Part shown: positions 5,350 through 5,894 of the stretch, piece after piece | How the letters are laid out: each line of letters opens with the position of its first letter | Numbering within the stretch: the first letter of the stretch is position 1 | From: a bacterium | Lineage (GTDB): Bacteria > Krumholzibacteriota > Krumholzibacteriia > Krumholzibacteriales > Krumholzibacteriaceae | Assembly: GCA_017885175.1 (NCBI GenBank) | Contig: JAFNGP010000161.1 | Location: 1 to 5,894 of the forward strand | Length of the DNA stretch: 5,894 nt | Reading direction: 5' to 3' | Made by a program: the position numbers and the translations under genes | Notes under the pieces: model-generated | Told to the model about the DNA's origin: nothing | What the model saw: only the letters and a program-made list of their open reading frames with translations | The model's database searches: none

Positions 5350-5894
5350 GTGATCGAGAAAAGGGTGAAAACGAAGAAGGGCGAGGTGATCCTCGCGCGC
5401 GATTGCACCGAGGAGTACATCCGCTGCCTCGGCATGGGCGAGGGCCTCGGCGTTTTCTTCCATTACCGCTATCAGGACGCGCACAAGACGCGAAAGATCC
5501 TTTCCTCGGTGAGCGCGCTGGGAGACACCAAGCTTGCCTGCGTCGTTTCCGCGAACTGCATCGTCGGCTACGTGCTGATCGTGAGCCCCGAGGCCGACTC
5601 CCGCTGGAGCGAGATCAACGGTTCGCTCATCGGGAGCTTCCCGGCGCTCGCCGATCCCGTGATCCTCGAGCTCGGCTCGGTCGAGATGAGCACGCCCTGG
5701 CGGGGGCTCGGGCTCTCGCGCGAGCTGCTCCGGCTCATGTTCGATGATCCGTTTTTCGAGGAGAAGATCGTCATCTCGCGGGAGCTCTCGTGGACGTGGG
5801 ATCTCCGCTCGACCGGGCTCACGCCGCTCGCCTATCGCAGCAAGCTCCTCAGGCTCTTCGAAAGCGCCGGATTCAGGTACTGCGACACCGACGA
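5350..5894 (+). CDS. acuA: AcuA-like GNAT-family protein acetyltransferase, 3' partial
   Basis: The frame is open from 5350 to the right edge (181 codons and two bases), so the C-terminus is missing; Bacillus AcuA is about 210 residues. It resembles AcuA by the order VGYVLIVSPEADSRWSE (72-88), LELGSVEMSTPWRGLGLSREL (106-126), FFEEKIVIS (135-143), ELSWTWDL (145-152), GLTPLAYRSKLL (156-167) and ESAGF (171-175). The W117-R118-G-L-G loop fits the GNAT acetyl-CoA binding site (R/Q-x-x-G-x-G/A), with Ser at the last place. Known for the family: AcuA acetylates acetyl-CoA synthetase on its active-site lysine and switches it off. GTG 5350 is preferred because AcuA-like sequence (KTKKGEVILA) begins at residue 7; GTG 5365 is also possible. 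GTG 5386 has the best Shine-Dalgarno (AAGAAGG, 5 nt) but would remove conserved residues. The 5350 start has no leader. The symbol is a family-level assignment. Confidence 0.8.
   Translation, partial: MIEKRVKTKKGEVILARDCTEEYIRCLGMGEGLGVFFHYRYQDAHKTRKILSSVSALGDTKLACVVSANCIVGYVLIVSPEADSRWSEINGSLIGSFPALADPVILELGSVEMSTPWRGLGLSRELLRLMFDDPFFEEKIVISRELSWTWDLRSTGLTPLAYRSKLLRLFESAGFRYCDTD

Noticed and set aside
3673..5484. A 603-codon open frame on the minus strand across the activator gene
   Set aside because: It is a mirror of a GC-rich gene with strong codon bias. The translation is Arg/Glu/Ala-rich with no recognisable domain, while the plus strand carries a full set of sigma-54 activator motifs.

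Overview
The window comes from a GC-rich bacterial chromosome with a strong G/C preference at third codon positions. Ordinary sigma-70-type promoters, a sigma-54 activator and an exported cell-envelope protein suggest a diderm bacterium, perhaps a deltaproteobacterial or FCB-type lineage. The lineage is a guess from gene style and no marker gene is present. I see no mobile element, CRISPR array, tRNA or rRNA.

Layout from left to right: (1) the 3' part of a fused TudS-like (DUF523) and YbgA-like (DUF1722) gene, cut by the left edge, at 1-852. (2) A 215-base gap holding a good extended -10 promoter, then two small co-directional genes encoding STAS-domain proteins of 114 residues each (1068-1412 and 1456-1800), closed by a hairpin and U-tract terminator at 1841-1874. 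(3) A convergent minus-strand gene (1867-3189) for an exported protein with an invasin-type Ig-like domain and a predicted beta-propeller; its stop codon lies inside the U-tract of that terminator. (4) A divergent regulatory gap (3190-3366) with a near-perfect extended -10 promoter facing right, a weaker candidate facing left, and three GTGAA words spaced exactly 23 bp apart. (5) A 640-residue sigma-54-dependent activator with a TPR-like N-terminal sensor region, a AAA+ domain with intact GAFTGA loop, and a Fis-type helix-turn-helix (3367-5289). (6) A perfect 16-bp palindrome abutting another extended -10 promoter, followed by the start of an AcuA-like GNAT acetyltransferase (5350 to the right edge) whose GTG start falls at the predicted transcription start.

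The genes form several small units rather than one pathway. The two STAS genes form a self-contained operon, probably a partner-switching signalling pair whose kinase/anti-sigma and phosphatase partners lie elsewhere. The activator and the AcuA-like gene are adjacent and co-directional but have separate promoters; a link to acetate or acetoin metabolism is possible and unproven. I did not find a convincing new multi-gene system. The points most worth checking are the TPR-type sigma-54 activator, the apparently leaderless acuA-like gene with its palindrome, the divergent STAS pair, and the phased repeats in the 3190-3366 gap.
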